Shown: positions 1 to 7,029 of the stretch, one piece after another
Layout of the letters: every line of letters starts with the position of its first letter
Position numbering within the stretch: the stretch's first letter is position 1
NCBI GenBank assembly: GCA_003545435.1
Contig: DPYI01000059.1
Location: 1 to 29,930 of the forward strand
Direction: 5' to 3'
Source: Patescibacteria group bacterium
Lineage (GTDB): Bacteria; Patescibacteriota; Microgenomatia; UBA10105; UBA927
Length of the DNA: 29,930 nucleotides
Program-made: the position numbers and the translations under genes
Notes under the pieces: generated by a model
Databases searched by the model: none
The model's input: only the letters and a program-made list of their open reading frames with translations
What the model was told of the DNA's origin: nothing

Positions 1-105
1 AAAGATACCAGCGCTGACCTGTTTTACTACAACCCCTCATTCCTCATCCTGATGCCGGATATCCTCAAAGATCTCTCTTACACATGGGAGGAAGTGGCGC
101 CGTAG
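1..105 (+). CDS. C-terminal tail of an unknown protein
   Basis: The first frame is open from base 1 and ends at a TAG at 103-105, giving 34 residues that begin KDTSADLFYYNPSF and end YTWEEVAP. The rest of the gene lies outside the window. The codons read naturally and the frame ends just before a gap ahead of a convergent minus-strand gene, which fits a real 3' end. I do not recognise the family from this short tail. Confidence 0.55.
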   Translation, partial: KDTSADLFYYNPSFLILMPDILKDLSYTWEEVAP

Positions 106-217
106 TTTCTCCATATATGTATTCGAGATATATAGGTACCTGCAGTTAAAATATGAAAGGAATAGCTTGTTGCTCGTTAGAGTTGTCGAGGGTAAGCGTC
201 CCTCCCTAAACGTTCAA

Positions 218-427
218 TTATGAGGCAACAGGTGGAATTTTCGTGTGTTTCTCCAATCGTTCAACACGGTAATCAATATCTTCAATCTGATCTTTATACC
301 CGGTAACTATGGCAACATCTTCCCGGAGACCTTTAATTTCATGAAGAATCACATCTTTAAAATTAACAAGATCAGCTTTGGTAGCAAACTTTTTCTCTAA
401 TTTAGTTACGTCTGCATCTGTGATCAT
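218..427 (-). CDS. Small coiled-coil hypothetical protein (69 aa)
   Basis: This 69-residue, highly charged protein has no cysteine and no membrane segment. Hydrophobic residues recur in a heptad-like pattern (VTKLEKKF, ADLVNFKDVI, IEDIDYRVERLEKH), so it is probably a helical or coiled-coil protein. Short proteins of this general look are common in CPR genomes, but I cannot assign a function. The ATG at 427 is supported by a promoter-like pair immediately upstream (see 436-464) that would give a transcript starting almost at the ATG. It stands alone: the neighbour to the right on the same strand ends at 746, more than 300 bases away. Confidence 0.6.
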   Translation of the reverse strand: MITDADVTKLEKKFATKADLVNFKDVILHEIKGLREDVAIVTGYKDQIEDIDYRVERLEKHTKIPPVAS

Positions 428-435
428 ATATGAGT

Positions 436-464
436 AATGTAACTTGTATTTATGAGTAAGTCAA
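436..464 (-). promoter_or_regulatory. Promoter of the coiled-coil gene (leaderless type)
   Basis: Read on the minus strand, TTGACT (459-464), a 17-base spacer and TACATT (436-441) are followed by 8 bases and then the ATG at 427. The -35 matches the sigma-70 consensus at 5 of 6 bases and the -10 at 4 of 6. Transcription would start at or next to the ATG, so no Shine-Dalgarno site is expected, and none is seen. Confidence 0.5.
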
Positions 465-498
465 GAATAACATTAGAAGCACAAAATCGCAGCTATCG

Positions 499-745
499 TT
501 ACATCAAAAATTTACAGCCTGTGTTCGTTGTCTTCGGGATATAATAACGGGTCCTACCACGAGCGTGTCCCGTAAACATCCTCATAGACATGAAAATGCT
601 GATAAATTTTCTTGTTCCCGGATGGCCAACGGATATCGTATTCCTACACTTTTGACCGTTGTACGCTACTGCGGGTGTTTGCGGGATGCCCTCGCTCGTG
701 TCACCCGCCACGATGATGCACACTGATCCGGGCTTCCATTTTTTT
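499..745 (-). pseudogene. Possible frameshifted gene remnant
   Basis: Between the coiled-coil gene and the membrane-protein gene lie about 300 bases without a convincing intact gene. On the minus strand one frame reads plausibly as far as about base 650 (it includes GIPQTPAVAYNGQK). A second frame then reads plausibly from 643 to a stop at 554 (DIRWPSGNKKIYQHFHVYED). Joining them needs one frameshift near 645, so this may be the decayed 3' part of a gene. I recognise no family, and chance cannot be excluded at this length. Nothing else is seen here apart from the promoter at 436-464. Confidence 0.2.
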
Positions 746-1303
746 CTACAGAGCCGGAGGAGATGAGGGTGTTGCAAGTCTGATATCCAGAATATCAATA
801 ACGGAGAATCGTCCATCCGATGGACATGGTTCTGTATGGCACATCGGCTTTCCCCAATCGCTTCTCCATTGTGCGGTGAAAACAATATCCTGATCGACGT
901 ATTTATCGAGGGGATACACACTGGAACCAATAGAACTACACAGCCTTTCTCCTGTCTTTAACTTATGACATAAGCCATAATCATAAGGTGTCTTTTCTAT
1001 TATATATTGAGAATAAGCATCATCTAGTGGAAAATACGTTTTTGGAGGTAGTGAATCTCTCCAACTTGTCCAGGCGAGAAACCAAGAAAAAAAGAGAAAA
1101 CAAAAACCAATAATGATAAATTTATTCCGTTTTACAAGTAAAAGTAACAATCCAATGATGACAATCAAAGAGAGAACTCCATACCAATAGAAAAATGAAT
1201 TACCGAGGAATGACTGCTGAAATATGGATTGATGAGGCCACGTCCAAATGGATAGAAAGAATAATAGCTGGATGAGACATGCCAAGAGAAAACGTTTTAA
1301 CAT
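746..1303 (-). CDS. Membrane protein of unknown function (185 aa)
   Basis: I start this protein at the ATG at 1303 (MLKRFLLACLIQ) rather than further upstream. The upstream extension would run through a -10-like box 6 bases before this ATG. The N-terminal 80 residues contain about three hydrophobic segments: roughly 4-20, 32-55 and 60-78. The remaining ~100 residues are polar and aromatic, with four cysteines (YGLCHK, ERLCSS, KPMCHTEPCPS), and are probably extracytoplasmic. I do not recognise a family. It lies downstream of the pilus cluster on the same strand but has its own promoter-like box and a hairpin before it, so a pilus role is not implied. Confidence 0.65.
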   Translation of the reverse strand: MLKRFLLACLIQLLFFLSIWTWPHQSIFQQSFLGNSFFYWYGVLSLIVIIGLLLLLVKRNKFIIIGFCFLFFSWFLAWTSWRDSLPPKTYFPLDDAYSQYIIEKTPYDYGLCHKLKTGERLCSSIGSSVYPLDKYVDQDIVFTAQWRSDWGKPMCHTEPCPSDGRFSVIDILDIRLATPSSPPAL

Positions 1304-1309
1304 ATGTGT

Positions 1310-1315
1310 AGTATA
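1310..1315 (-). promoter_or_regulatory. -10 box of the membrane-protein gene (leaderless type)
   Basis: TATACT on the minus strand (5 of 6 to consensus) ends 6 bases before the ATG at 1303. No good -35 is visible at the usual distance. The same TATACTAC string precedes folD at the same spacing. Confidence 0.4.
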
Positions 1316-1353
1316 GCAAAAAAATAGGTGGAAATGTAACAAGCTTATGGTAA

Positions 1354-1370
1354 ACACTGGCATTCAGTGT
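1354..1370 (-). terminator. Hairpin after the secreted-protein gene
   Basis: ACACTG (1354-1359) and CAGTGT (1365-1370) form a perfect 6-bp stem with a 5-base loop, 24 bases past the stop of the gene at 1394-1777. On the minus strand only a short TTT follows, so it is a weak terminator at best. Confidence 0.35.
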
Positions 1371-1393
1371 CACATTTCCCCCATTCGGGTCAC

Positions 1394-1777
1394 TTACCAG
1401 CTACCGCCGCCTCCGCCACCATACCCGCTACCGGCACATCCTCCTGGCAAAATTACATACCATCTGCCTGTATCGTACCATGAGTATGGATGATAGACGA
1501 CGAACGTTGTGCTGATGTAATAATCGATATAGTTCTCCGCATAGCTGCGACCAGCCTCATCGAGGTACTGCCAAGCACCGTCAAAGTATATTTGCACCAT
1601 ATTTTTATTTGACGGTGACGTGTACACCCTCAGGAAGTGGGTATGTTCCTGTAGGTTGGTATTGCCTCGAATGCTGATCGAAAGCCGGCAGGATTCTGCT
1701 CTTGCGCTATCCGTTCCAGCTACTAGGAGCGCGCACAAAACCAGAATTGCCATCAGTATTCTTACGCTCTTATTCAT
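1394..1777 (-). CDS. Secreted small protein with Gly-rich C-terminus (127 aa)
   Basis: The start at 1777 has a GGAGG ribosome-binding site (1783-1787) five bases upstream, one of the few good ones in the window. Residues 1-27 form a classical signal peptide: basic MNKSVR, a hydrophobic core ILMAILVLCALLVAG, and an A-R-A cleavage site before Glu-Ser-Cys. The mature part is about 100 residues, rich in Tyr, Trp and Ser, with two cysteines that could pair, and ends in a Gly stretch (YGGGGGGSW). I recognise no family. It directly follows pilO on the same strand after a 78-base gap, so it could be a surface protein expressed with the pilus genes. That is context only. Confidence 0.7.
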   Translation of the reverse strand: MNKSVRILMAILVLCALLVAGTDSARAESCRLSISIRGNTNLQEHTHFLRVYTSPSNKNMVQIYFDGAWQYLDEAGRSYAENYIDYYISTTFVVYHPYSWYDTGRWYVILPGGCAGSGYGGGGGGSW

Positions 1778-1782
1778 GGCTG

Positions 1783-1787
1783 CCTCC
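1783..1787 (-). promoter_or_regulatory. Ribosome-binding site of the secreted-protein gene
   Basis: GGAGG on the minus strand, five bases before the ATG at 1777. It fixes the start and stands out because most neighbouring genes have no such site. Confidence 0.6.
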
Positions 1788-1855
1788 GCTTATCCAATCG
1801 TAAATGTTAATGTGCCAGTGTCTGATGTGATTTTATCATAACGTTTGTTGATTTT

Positions 1856-2743
1856 CTATGGAGTTGGGGTCGGAAAAGACGTTGGAGAAGATGTGGGTTG
1901 GGACGTAGGCTTCGGAGTACTTGTCGGAATCGGGGTAGGACGTGGGGTCGGACTGGCATTCGGGCCGGGAGCACCAGTCCTTTGGACTGGGAAAAAAGGG
2001 TCTGACACAGCAGGAGTTGTCGGTACATTCGGCGTAACAGACGCATCATCTATGTATATTGGCTGCATACTCCCGGCATACGAAACCGGATACGAGGCAA
2101 GTTTTGCAAGAACTCCCAGCTCTTTTTGGGAAAACGGCTCCAGGGGGTCGGAGGCTTTTCCCAGTGTTGCGGGAAACGGCAGGTAAAAAAATTCTAATGT
2201 GATTTTTGCAGTAATGAGGGTAGATTTTGGGAGTGAGGTTATTTCCATATTTTTGACCCGCATAAGCCTCCGGACGCGTACGCAGTCGGACAAAAAATTC
2301 CGAAGCTGGATCAATTCGCCCTGGAGGGTAATCGTTTCCGATAAACTATTTCCTTCCGGCTGTGTCGGCTGAGTCCCCGACCCGGTCGCGAGAGTCCCGA
2401 TACCCTCAAGACTCATATCGGAAATATACAGATTATTTTTTCCGGCCAGGGCTTCAACAGTAGAAAGAAGTGTTGAAACGGATTTATCCGCCGGTACTGC
2501 CGAGAGGACATCATGAGCGCTTTTCTCCAGACCCCCCTCGTCCAATAGCGAAAGCGTGGTTACTTTTTTTTGAATGCTGCCGATCTCTTTGTTCATGGTC
2601 TGTAAATCTCTCACCAGCATGATGCTTTTTTGAACGGAGGGGACAAGAGCGGTAAAAAGCCCGATAACCCCGATAAAAAGAAGAATTGAATGAGCAACAA
2701 GTGGTTTATGCAAGCGGATAAAGCGCCGGATTTTTGGTATCAT
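1856..2743 (-). CDS. pilO: PilO-like pilus alignment protein with Thr/Pro/Ser-rich tail
   Basis: This is the inner-membrane component that pairs with PilN and links PilM and the motors to the pilus. The 295 residues show a short cytoplasmic N-terminus, one membrane helix (about 15-38), a coiled-coil stretch (about 40-75) and a ferredoxin-like periplasmic region whose late part (FYLPFPATLG) is typical of PilO. It follows pilN after 8 bases. Residues from about 236 onward are unusual: a low-complexity run of Thr, Pro and Ser (for example PTPRPTPIPTSTPKP) to the very end, which ordinary PilO proteins lack. Identification rests on architecture and position after pilM and pilN, since PilO sequences diverge strongly. 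Confidence 0.75.
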   Translation of the reverse strand: MIPKIRRFIRLHKPLVAHSILLFIGVIGLFTALVPSVQKSIMLVRDLQTMNKEIGSIQKKVTTLSLLDEGGLEKSAHDVLSAVPADKSVSTLLSTVEALAGKNNLYISDMSLEGIGTLATGSGTQPTQPEGNSLSETITLQGELIQLRNFLSDCVRVRRLMRVKNMEITSLPKSTLITAKITLEFFYLPFPATLGKASDPLEPFSQKELGVLAKLASYPVSYAGSMQPIYIDDASVTPNVPTTPAVSDPFFPVQRTGAPGPNASPTPRPTPIPTSTPKPTSQPTSSPTSFPTPTP

Positions 2744-2751
2744 AAAGTTTG

Positions 2752-3291
2752 TTAAAGAATAACGGTATAGGAAAGCCCGATTTGGATTTTATTCCCGTCC
2801 ATGGAGAAAGACTGCAAAACCGGATTTCCTATTTCTTTCTGCTGTTCCATTTCCATGAGCGTGGACAATACGGCTACTGCTTCTTCAAGGGTGGCAACAT
2901 GGACAGAAATACTCACGGAATTTTTCTGGCCCATGGAAAATGAGGAAAGGGGAAACGATTGGATGATTTTCATGGTCGTCGTGATAAACGGCGCAAAGGA
3001 AACCTGTGTTCCCATAATCGTGTCAACCGATATAAGTCTTTTTCGTATCATCACGAGGAGACTCTCCTTGGCAACATTGTCTTTCACCTGTTGGATGAGC
3101 TGCTGTTTTTCTTTCTCCATGCTGTCCCTCTTTTGGCCAAACACCAGAAATGCTATCCCCGCCATGACCGTACCGGAAAACACGATCGTCAATACAATAA
3201 TCGAAGCAATCCTAATATACTCTTCAATCGAACCAAAAAACGGCTGAAGCGTTGTTTTAGTCTGGAATAAATTGATGTTTTGTGATGGCAT
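2752..3291 (-). CDS. pilN: PilN-like pilus assembly protein
   Basis: The protein has 179 residues. The conserved short N-terminal peptide INLFQ (about 5-9), which in PilN proteins docks onto PilM, is followed by a membrane helix at about 28-52 and a coiled-coil plus small periplasmic domain. The order pilM-pilN-pilO is the standard one. It starts 7 bases after the pilM stop and ends 8 bases before pilO, so all three are surely co-transcribed. Its partner in the alignment complex would be the PilO-like protein downstream. Confidence 0.8.
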   Translation of the reverse strand: MPSQNINLFQTKTTLQPFFGSIEEYIRIASIIVLTIVFSGTVMAGIAFLVFGQKRDSMEKEKQQLIQQVKDNVAKESLLVMIRKRLISVDTIMGTQVSFAPFITTTMKIIQSFPLSSFSMGQKNSVSISVHVATLEEAVAVLSTLMEMEQQKEIGNPVLQSFSMDGNKIQIGLSYTVIL

Positions 3292-3298
3292 ACCTTCT

Positions 3299-4318
3299 CT
3301 ATTCCCTGAGAGCCAACCCGATAGCTACGGCAAATAACGGTCCTTCGGCATTTAAGACCGCAAACCGCGGATCTTTCGCAATACCGACCCAGGGATTGCC
3401 CTGCTGTACTTCAATACCTGTGTGTTCGGCAAGGTACGGTATCAGTCCGGGAAGCTTGGCATTCCCTCCGGTCAAAAGGATGACGCCGATGTGCTCATTT
3501 TTATATGTTTCTTCAAAAAATCCGATAGCCCGCTTCATCTCCGAAACAATCGTATCCATAACCGGCTTGACCACGGCCACTATTTTTCCCTCCAGAATAT
3601 TCCGTTCCAATCCGTATGTTTTTTTATACGCTTCCGCTTGGAGAAGCGTAAAATCCAGAGATTCAGACAACGTCCGGGTTAGGGCATCCCCGCCGGCAGC
3701 TATGGAACGGGTAAACATCAGAATTCCTTTTCTGAGAATGGCAATGTCGGTCGTTTGAGCGCCGAGTGAAAGAATCATGACATTGGCAACTGTCGGCACG
3801 GACCGGACGAGCGACCGCGAGAGAGCAATAATTTCGGTTTCCGCAGCAAGGGGAGTCAGCTCGGTGAGTTCCATAATCTGCATATACCGCTCGGTCAGAG
3901 CTTTCGGAGCAGCGACCAATAATATCTTCATTTTTCCGTTTGCAGTGTCTTTCCCGTCAGATAAAACCGTATAATCCATATTGACCTGATCTAAAGGAAG
4001 AGGAATATACTGTTCTGATTCCCATTTGATCGCTGAGGTAAGCTCCCGGGTTGAGAGGCTAGGCATTTCTATGACACGCGTAAACACCTGGGCCTCAGGA
4101 AGGGAGATATTCACATCCGTTGACCGGGCACCGGTTCCTTTGATAAGTTCCCGTATGAGGTGCGCAAGCGCCTGCTGATCCACTCCCAGATTTGAAGACA
4201 GGGTTTTGGGAGGAGTCGGCATACTGCCGGCAGCAAGAAGTGTGACACCGTTTGAATTTTTCAAAAGCTCGATGAGCTTTACATTATGAGACCCGATATC
4301 CAGTCCGAGAATTGACAT
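3299..4318 (-). CDS. pilM: PilM, actin-like pilus assembly ATPase
   Basis: PilM is a cytoplasmic actin/FtsA-fold protein that binds the PilN N-terminal peptide and connects the motors to the envelope complex. The 339 residues match the family length. The first phosphate loop is GLDIGSHNVKLIEL (5-18), the second is LSLGAQTTDIAIL (183-195), and the adenosine loop is LLTGGNAKLPGL (281-292). The start at 4318 places the first beta strand right at the N-terminus, as usual. No Shine-Dalgarno site is seen. A small hairpin with an A/T tract lies between this gene and the preceding pilX-like gene. Confidence 0.92.
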   Translation of the reverse strand: MSILGLDIGSHNVKLIELLKNSNGVTLLAAGSMPTPPKTLSSNLGVDQQALAHLIRELIKGTGARSTDVNISLPEAQVFTRVIEMPSLSTRELTSAIKWESEQYIPLPLDQVNMDYTVLSDGKDTANGKMKILLVAAPKALTERYMQIMELTELTPLAAETEIIALSRSLVRSVPTVANVMILSLGAQTTDIAILRKGILMFTRSIAAGGDALTRTLSESLDFTLLQAEAYKKTYGLERNILEGKIVAVVKPVMDTIVSEMKRAIGFFEETYKNEHIGVILLTGGNAKLPGLIPYLAEHTGIEVQQGNPWVGIAKDPRFAVLNAEGPLFAVAIGLALRE

Positions 4319-4328
4319 AAGGCAGGTG

Positions 4329-4350
4329 AAAAAATCGAAACAAAATCGAT
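4329..4350 (-). terminator. Weak hairpin between the pilX-like gene and pilM
   Basis: On the minus strand ATCGA and TCGAT (4346-4350 and 4334-4338) form a 5-bp stem with a 7-base loop, followed by a run of T. It could attenuate transcription into pilM, but the stem is short and AT-rich. Confidence 0.25.
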
Positions 4351-4354
4351 ATGG

Positions 4355-5209
4355 CTAGTACGCCTCGTTGGCAATCGTTGTGTTTGCATACAGGACATAA
4401 TCAAATATCGAAGCCGGGGCATCGTAATTTTTCTTCACGACTATTTTCCTTGTCACTCCGGAATCGGTCGTACCGGTCGAAGACACTTCAAAACCCTGAG
4501 GAGGGAGGGTTCTATCCGACAGCGGAGATATGGTAAATGTCGTTTCATTATAATACGGCCGCAACCTGAGGGCCAAGGGGCGTTCCGGAGCTGCGGGAAG
4601 CGTGAGCGTTGCCGTATACACACCTGATTTTCCGCATGCCGTACCTGCTGCCCCTGCCCGGGTAAAGTTATTGCCCGTCCGCACCGTATCCGGATCATAC
4701 GCAAGACGCTGGATGTCATATGCTCCGGCGGCATTTTTATAGAGTATCCCAATCTCAACAGCCGGTATGTCCGTTGGAGTGACGGGTTGTTCCCAGCACA
4801 GGTCGATCGTGCATGCGCCGGCTTCCTTGCAGTAATACTCCGCTCCCGACTCATCCAGAGAATTATCTGCATTGTGAGGAACAAGCCAAAGAGTAGCGAC
4901 ATCTCCTTTCTGGGTACTGTTCGGATAGGTATACACAGCGGATGATCCTGCGATGGTGGTATATGTCGTAGCAAATGTTGCTGACCCGTTTCCGCTCTGA
5001 ATGGTAGCGCTTGTCCCTGAAGCCCGCTTGAGGACATCTTCAATCCCTGCTTCTGCTGCGCTGAAAGCGCGCGCTGACTCTTCAAGCTGTCCGGTGGTTT
5101 TGACATCCGTTGCGGTCCTTCGAATGAGAGACAACGCAACGGTTAATGCAATCGTCAAAATAAGGACCGTGATAAGAACGGTCTGACCCTGGTATTTTTT
5201 TGTATCCAT
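4355..5209 (-). CDS. PilX-like minor pilus protein
   Basis: The N-terminus (MDTKKYQGQTVLITVLILTI) has a membrane helix at about 9-30. It is followed by a segment typical of PilX N-terminal proteins, RRTATDVKTTGQLEESARAFSAAEAGIEDVL, in which AFSAAEAGIE is the family hallmark. In the family these are minor components that help prime or tip the pilus. The remaining 220 residues are a variable, probably extracellular domain with four or five cysteines. The ATG at 5209 has a well-placed promoter-like pair just upstream (5217-5245), so this gene may start its own transcript that runs on into pilM. Confidence 0.75.
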   Translation of the reverse strand: MDTKKYQGQTVLITVLILTIALTVALSLIRRTATDVKTTGQLEESARAFSAAEAGIEDVLKRASGTSATIQSGNGSATFATTYTTIAGSSAVYTYPNSTQKGDVATLWLVPHNADNSLDESGAEYYCKEAGACTIDLCWEQPVTPTDIPAVEIGILYKNAAGAYDIQRLAYDPDTVRTGNNFTRAGAAGTACGKSGVYTATLTLPAAPERPLALRLRPYYNETTFTISPLSDRTLPPQGFEVSSTGTTDSGVTRKIVVKKNYDAPASIFDYVLYANTTIANEAY

Positions 5210-5216
5210 ATATTTT

Positions 5217-5245
5217 ACTGTATCATCCCAATTTTCCGATGTAAA
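5217..5245 (-). promoter_or_regulatory. Internal promoter of pilX-pilM-pilN-pilO (leaderless type)
   Basis: On the minus strand TTTACA (5240-5245), a 17-base spacer and TACAGT (5217-5222) are followed by 7 bases and the ATG at 5209. The matches to consensus are 5/6 and 4/6. The spacing is the same as for other leaderless-type starts in this window. Confidence 0.4.
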
Positions 5246-5262
5246 GAGACAGATCCCTGGAA

Positions 5263-5850
5263 TTATTTATTCCGCAGGGTTACTGTGGTTTGGAACGTAT
5301 CGGATGCCTTGCCTTCGACAGATTCGGAGCTGTCTTTCTGGCGGAGGGTGAATGAAACCGTGATATAGGACGGAACGCCGGCTACAGCTGCACAGGTGAA
5401 AGCAAGAGCGTGATTGGTGCACGTATTGGTAAGGGCAACCGGGTCAACGAGCGATACGGAAGAATCGGTAAGATATATGGTTTGAGTGGCTGATACGGAT
5501 GCGATGCGGGCTGCCCCATCTACGTCAATGCACTGAAGTATGGTTTGGGTTTCGTCGGCGTTTGTCAGTCTCACCTCATCAAGCGTATCTCCAACAGGAG
5601 CGGTGTATTCAGGACAGGATACGGGAAGCTGGATAAGGGATGCACGCTGCACCAGTCTGGTCAATATCTCAATAGCCCGATCGCCGTTCTCTTTGACGCT
5701 CCGGACTGTTTCCGTCTTGCTGTTGGTCCGCATAGTGCTAAAAAACACCTGGGTAATGATAATGGACAGAAACATCATGATGACAGCTGTGACGAGAAGC
5801 TCTAAAAGGGTAAACCCAAAGGAAAACCTTTTTTTATGACACTGTTTCAT
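5263..5850 (-). CDS. PilW/PulJ-like minor prepilin
   Basis: The start is at 5850, where TAATG overlaps the stop of the preceding gene by one base. From here the protein (195 aa) has a basic leader, a prepilin peptidase site before Phe (FSFG, then FTLLELLVTAVIM with Glu at +5) and the hydrophobic pilin helix. The segment TETVRSVKENGDRAIEILTRLVQRA is typical of PilW/PulJ minor pilins. The C-terminal part has four cysteines that could pair. It would be processed by PilD and take part in pilus initiation or the tip complex with its PilV and FimT neighbours. Confidence 0.8.
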   Translation of the reverse strand: MKQCHKKRFSFGFTLLELLVTAVIMMFLSIIITQVFFSTMRTNSKTETVRSVKENGDRAIEILTRLVQRASLIQLPVSCPEYTAPVGDTLDEVRLTNADETQTILQCIDVDGAARIASVSATQTIYLTDSSVSLVDPVALTNTCTNHALAFTCAAVAGVPSYITVSFTLRQKDSSESVEGKASDTFQTTVTLRNK

Positions 5851-6299
5851 TATCGCATCCTCCAATTGGTAATATAGCTCGTGAGGGTGACAGAACGCTC
5901 TTCTTTTTCCATCCACGAAACTGTTATGGTCACCTTCCTGCAATCAGGAGCAACGCACGTTGTCCCGTCATCGGAAAAATTAATTGTTCGGGAAAACATG
6001 GCATCAATAGGATCCATCGGACAACCGCCGAGAGTCCGTGCTCCTTTGGCAAGACAATATGTTGCTGTCGTTTGAGGAATATCATCCCAATTTGTATCCC
6101 TGATAATCCTGATAATTTCCATTCCTTCCTTGGCATACTGTAACGCCTGCGTGCGGTCCTTCGACATTTGGCCAAACCGCAAGGTCGATGTCGTAGCTGC
6201 TATCAGTCCCGTAATAAGAAGAATCACTATACCAACAGCCACCACTGCTTCCACCAAAGATTGACCAACATTCCATCGTTTCCCATAGGTAGTATCCAT
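5850..6299 (-). CDS. PilV-like minor prepilin
   Basis: The protein has 149 residues from the ATG at 6299. The prepilin site is VGQSLVEAVVAVGIV: cleavage would fall after Gly, with Glu at +5, followed by a helix to about residue 40. The next stretch (KDRTQALQYAKEGMEIIRIIRDTNW) is characteristic of PilV-type minor pilins. A longer frame starting 27 codons earlier overlaps the upstream gene and lacks a recognisable leader, so I prefer the shorter form. The stop overlaps the start of the PilW-like gene by one base, which implies coupled translation. Confidence 0.8.
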   Translation of the reverse strand: MDTTYGKRWNVGQSLVEAVVAVGIVILLITGLIAATTSTLRFGQMSKDRTQALQYAKEGMEIIRIIRDTNWDDIPQTTATYCLAKGARTLGGCPMDPIDAMFSRTINFSDDGTTCVAPDCRKVTITVSWMEKEERSVTLTSYITNWRMR

Positions 6300-6318
6300 A
6301 ACTACACCCAAATCTTCC

Positions 6319-7029
6319 CTACGGCAATTCTCTACAGCAACAGTATTGATATAAAGAACAACCATGTTCACCTGGTCCACTCACAATAAACTCCGGAGCA
6401 GTGCAGGCAGACTGATTTTTGCAGGCACCGTTCACTCCATAAATTGAGCTACAATACGCGTTGCAAGCGATTGGTTCTGTTGTGGGCGTTGGAGTAGACG
6501 TTGCAGTCGGTGTGGCTGTCACTGTCGGTGTGGCTGTCACTGTGGAAACCGGTGTAGGTGTCGCTGTCGGAGCCGGTCCGGGGGTTATGTCAAGTGCCAA
6601 CGTCACAGAATAGACTCCGTTTGTTACCGTGACGTGACTTGGCCCTGCAGACACTCCCCACGTAAGGGGATAATACATAAAAGTCTGAGGAGTCGGAACC
6701 GGTGAAAATGAAATCCCGACAGGAAGGGTGACTTCAATTTCCTCCCCAATAATTTCTCCGGAACTGCTGCACCGAGGGACTATCGTATAGGAAGATGCGG
6801 TAAATGAAACTTTGTACCCCTCAAGGGTCTCTCCTGTACAGGATACCGGCTTGTTTCCTGATGAAGCGTTGGTCCTGGCCATCTGAAGATTTGACTTGAG
6901 GGTAGTGGCTGCCTGTTTTACCTTTTGCTTGTCGTTATAAGAAGTATAACTGACCAGCGTTAAACCCAAAAGAAGCATCATGATAACAACAACAATAATA
7001 AGTTCTATGAGAGTAAATCCCCGTTTCAT
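6319..7029 (-). CDS. FimT/GspH-like minor prepilin with Thr-Pro stalk and Cys-rich tip
   Basis: It starts at 7029 in an ATGA overlap with the upstream pilin gene. The leader and helix are clear (MKRG, then FTLIELIIVVVIMMLLL), and residues 30-148 form a pseudopilin domain with the FimT-like segment KQAATTLKSNLQMARTNA. Two parts are unusual. Residues about 149-186 are almost entirely Thr, Pro, Ala, Val and Ser, partly encoded by an 18-bp tandem duplication. Residues 187-236 hold eight cysteines (189, 193, 203, 209, 224, 230, 231, 232), which look like a compact disulfide-rich module. The shape is a pilin with a stalk carrying a small exposed domain, plausibly a tip adhesin; the function is inference. 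Confidence 0.78.
   Translation of the reverse strand: MKRGFTLIELIIVVVIMMLLLGLTLVSYTSYNDKQKVKQAATTLKSNLQMARTNASSGNKPVSCTGETLEGYKVSFTASSYTIVPRCSSSGEIIGEEIEVTLPVGISFSPVPTPQTFMYYPLTWGVSAGPSHVTVTNGVYSVTLALDITPGPAPTATPTPVSTVTATPTVTATPTATSTPTPTTEPIACNAYCSSIYGVNGACKNQSACTAPEFIVSGPGEHGCSLYQYCCCRELP
6506..6541 (-). repeat. 18-bp tandem duplication in the Thr-Pro stalk
   Basis: Bases 6506-6523 and 6524-6541 are identical 18-mers, each beginning GTCGGTGTGG on the plus strand. They encode repeated Thr-Val-Thr-Ala-Thr-Pro units. Eighteen bases keep the frame, so copy number can vary without damage and change stalk length. Confidence 0.8.

Noticed and set aside
111..136. Hairpin CCATATAT/ATATATAGG between the convergent genes at the left edge
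   Set aside because: The stem is AT-rich with a bulge and no T-tract follows on either strand, so I do not call a terminator.
499..930. 143-aa open frame on the minus strand
   Set aside because: Its first half lies out of frame over the membrane-protein gene and reads as non-natural sequence; only its second half is considered, as a possible remnant.
1845..2186. Gly/Val-rich plus-strand frame opposite the end of pilO
   Set aside because: Its repeated pattern is the complement of the Thr/Pro/Ser codons of the PilO tail.
4453..5139. Long minus-strand open frame (228 aa) inside the pilX-like gene
   Set aside because: It is in another frame of a gene with clear PilX features and has no recognisable motif.
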